A DNA stretch of 30,300 nt, taken from positions 1 to 30,300 of the forward strand of contig JAGBPV010000066.1 in the NCBI GenBank assembly GCA_017633195.1. The letters run 5' to 3'. Numbering within the stretch: position 1 is the first letter of the stretch; every line of letters begins with the position of its first letter. The notes beneath the pieces were generated by a model, which saw only the letters and a program-made list of their open reading frames with translations, had not been told where the DNA came from and did not search any database. A program made the position numbers and the translations under genes. This document shows, one piece after another, positions 28,761 through 30,300 of the stretch. The stretch comes from a bacterium (GTDB taxonomy: Bacteria; Bacillota_I; Bacilli_A; Mycoplasmatales; Mycoplasmoidaceae).

Positions 28761-30300
28761 TTATGTTAATTTAAATACTAAAACTAGTTATAGTTTTTTA
28801 GATTCATTAATTAAGATTAATGATTTAATTACTTTTAGTTTAAATAATAATTTAATTTATGCATCAATTATGGATGAAAATGTTTTATATGGTGCAATTG
28901 AATTTTATTTATCATGTAAAAAAAATAATCTAAAACCAGTTATTGGATTTGAATTAAATAATGCAAATTACCATTGTTTATTAATTGCATTAAATTATGA
29001 TGGATATTTAAATTTAGTTAAGATTTGTTCATTTAATCAATTAAACAAAACTTTTAAAATTGAAGAGTATTTAAAAAATGTAGCAGTAATTGATTTTTAT
29101 AATAATATTAATAAAATTCATAATCATTTTTATAGCATCAATGAACAAGAAAAAAATTATATTGCGTGTCAAACTAGTAAATATCTAAATAAAAATGATT
29201 ATGCTGATTATTTATTATTAAATGCTATTAAAAAAAATAAAACGATTGAAGAAGATGAAAACTTAAAAACAGTTTTATTAAGCAATCATGAAATTCTTGG
29301 TGAACAATATTTATTAAATGAAACTGAAGCATTAAAAAAATTTAATAAAACTGGATTAAAAAACTTAAATAATTTATTAAATAATATTGATTTAGAAATT
29401 AAATTTCATGAAAATCATTTATTAAAATTTCCTTTACCAACACCTTATAAAACATCAAAAAGTTATTTACAAGAATTATCTATTAATGGATTAAAAGAAA
29501 AATTTCATACAACTTTATTTGATAAAACTTATATAAATAGATTAAAGGAAGAATTAAAAATTATTGATCAATTAGGATTTAATGATTATTTTTTAATTGT
29601 TCATGAATATGTAAATTTTGCTAAAAAAAATAATATTTTAATTGGTCCAGGGCGTGGAAGTGCTGTTGGTTCTTTAGTTGCTTATGCATTAAATATTACT
29701 GATATTGATCCAATTAAATATGACTTAATTTTTGAAAGATTTTTAAATCCTGCAAGAACTTCAATGCCTGATATAGATATTGATATTGCAGATGTTAAAA
29801 GACAAATTGTAATTGATCATATTTTTGATTTTTATAATAAAAATAATATGAATAAAGTTTCGTATTTAATTACTTTTCAAACTATTAAATTAAGAACTGC
29901 AATTAGAGATTGTGGTCGAGTTTTAAAATATGATTTGAGTTTAATTGACAAACTAAGTAAGTCAATTAACTTAATTTATGATGAAAATAATCCAGAAGAA
30001 GAAATCAAAAAATCAATTTCAATACAAAATTATGAAAAATATAAATTGTTATTTGATTATGTTTTAAAAATTACTGGATTATATAGACAATATTCTATGC
30101 ATGCTGCAGGAATAGTTTTAAGTGATGTGAATTTATATGATATTATTCCAATTCAATATGGTAATAATGATTTAGTTTTAAGTCAATATCCTATGGAGTA
30201 TTTAGAATCTTTAGGATTATTGAAAATGGATTTGTTAGGTTTAAGTAATTTAACATTATTACAAAATATTTTAGATTTAATTAAATTACAAGAAAATGAA
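28750..30300 (+). CDS. dnaE: DNA polymerase III alpha subunit, DnaE type (3' end outside window)
   Basis: The first 517 residues of a C-family replicative polymerase. The N-terminal PHP domain is recognisable (SYSFLDSLIKINDL, LYGAIEFYLSCKKNNLKPVIGFE) but lacks the metal-binding histidines. The palm has GPGRGSAVGSLVAYAL (299-314), PDIDIDI with the catalytic Asp343 and Asp345, and LLKMDLLGL with the third Asp494. It is DnaE rather than PolC because there is no exonuclease insertion in the PHP region. The start overlaps the DHH gene by 11 bases. The frame is open to the window end. Confidence 0.95.
   Translation, partial: MKTNYVNLNTKTSYSFLDSLIKINDLITFSLNNNLIYASIMDENVLYGAIEFYLSCKKNNLKPVIGFELNNANYHCLLIALNYDGYLNLVKICSFNQLNKTFKIEEYLKNVAVIDFYNNINKIHNHFYSINEQEKNYIACQTSKYLNKNDYADYLLLNAIKKNKTIEEDENLKTVLLSNHEILGEQYLLNETEALKKFNKTGLKNLNNLLNNIDLEIKFHENHLLKFPLPTPYKTSKSYLQELSINGLKEKFHTTLFDKTYINRLKEELKIIDQLGFNDYFLIVHEYVNFAKKNNILIGPGRGSAVGSLVAYALNITDIDPIKYDLIFERFLNPARTSMPDIDIDIADVKRQIVIDHIFDFYNKNNMNKVSYLITFQTIKLRTAIRDCGRVLKYDLSLIDKLSKSINLIYDENNPEEEIKKSISIQNYEKYKLLFDYVLKITGLYRQYSMHAAGIVLSDVNLYDIIPIQYGNNDLVLSQYPMEYLESLGLLKMDLLGLSNLTLLQNILDLIKLQENE

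Overview
The window is about 30 kb of very AT-rich bacterial chromosome in which UGA must be read as tryptophan. Nearly every long gene is continuous only when in-frame TGA codons are read through, and these fall at expected Trp positions, such as the last residue before RGA in the helicase motif QTIYTWRGA. With the low GC, the short intergenic gaps and the housekeeping content, this points to a mollicute (Mycoplasma/Ureaplasma type). From memory, two blocks match the gene order of the M. genitalium/M. pneumoniae lineage: rplU-prp-rpmA-nfo-fur followed by tig-lon, and pcrA-formyl-THF cyclo-ligase-ymdB. The species was not determined.

Layout. Positions 27-4433 are a tight minus-strand operon: RDD membrane protein, PcrA helicase, 5-formyl-THF cyclo-ligase and YmdB-like phosphodiesterase, joined by TAATG overlaps or a 2-base gap. 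Diverging from it at 4582 is the plus-strand run rplU, prp, rpmA, nfo, Fur-like regulator, rplK, rplA (terminator at 8207), then lysS, tig, and lon behind a CIRCE element. An unusually long APC-family transporter follows at 13968-15962. It converges on a small membrane-anchored coiled-coil gene (minus), which is divergent from a 107-residue stand-alone HNH-nuclease-like gene. Then come rplJ-rplL with an L10-type leader, a large MATE-like polytopic membrane protein, and M17 leucyl aminopeptidase. A minus-strand pair follows (rnhB, then a GT4 glycosyltransferase). The end of the window is a very large SecDF-like protein and the overlapping set thiI, NrnA-like DHH phosphoesterase and dnaE, the last cut by the window edge.

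Most of the window is translation (L21, L27, L11, L1, L10, L7/L12, LysRS, the L27-processing protease, tRNA thiolation), protein quality control (trigger factor, Lon, PepA), DNA maintenance (PcrA, Nfo, RNase HII, DnaE) and membrane transport or export. No tRNA, rRNA, CRISPR array, insertion sequence or phage gene was recognised, and no gene-free stretch exceeds 300 bases.

The least ordinary items are the HNH-like gene with its divergent coiled-coil partner and shared palindromes, the Fur-like protein whose usual zinc cysteines are displaced, the SecDF-like protein that seems to lack the usual membrane acidic residues, and a group of genes without Shine-Dalgarno sequences whose -10 boxes lie 6-14 bases from the ATG. 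I did not find a clearly new multi-gene system.
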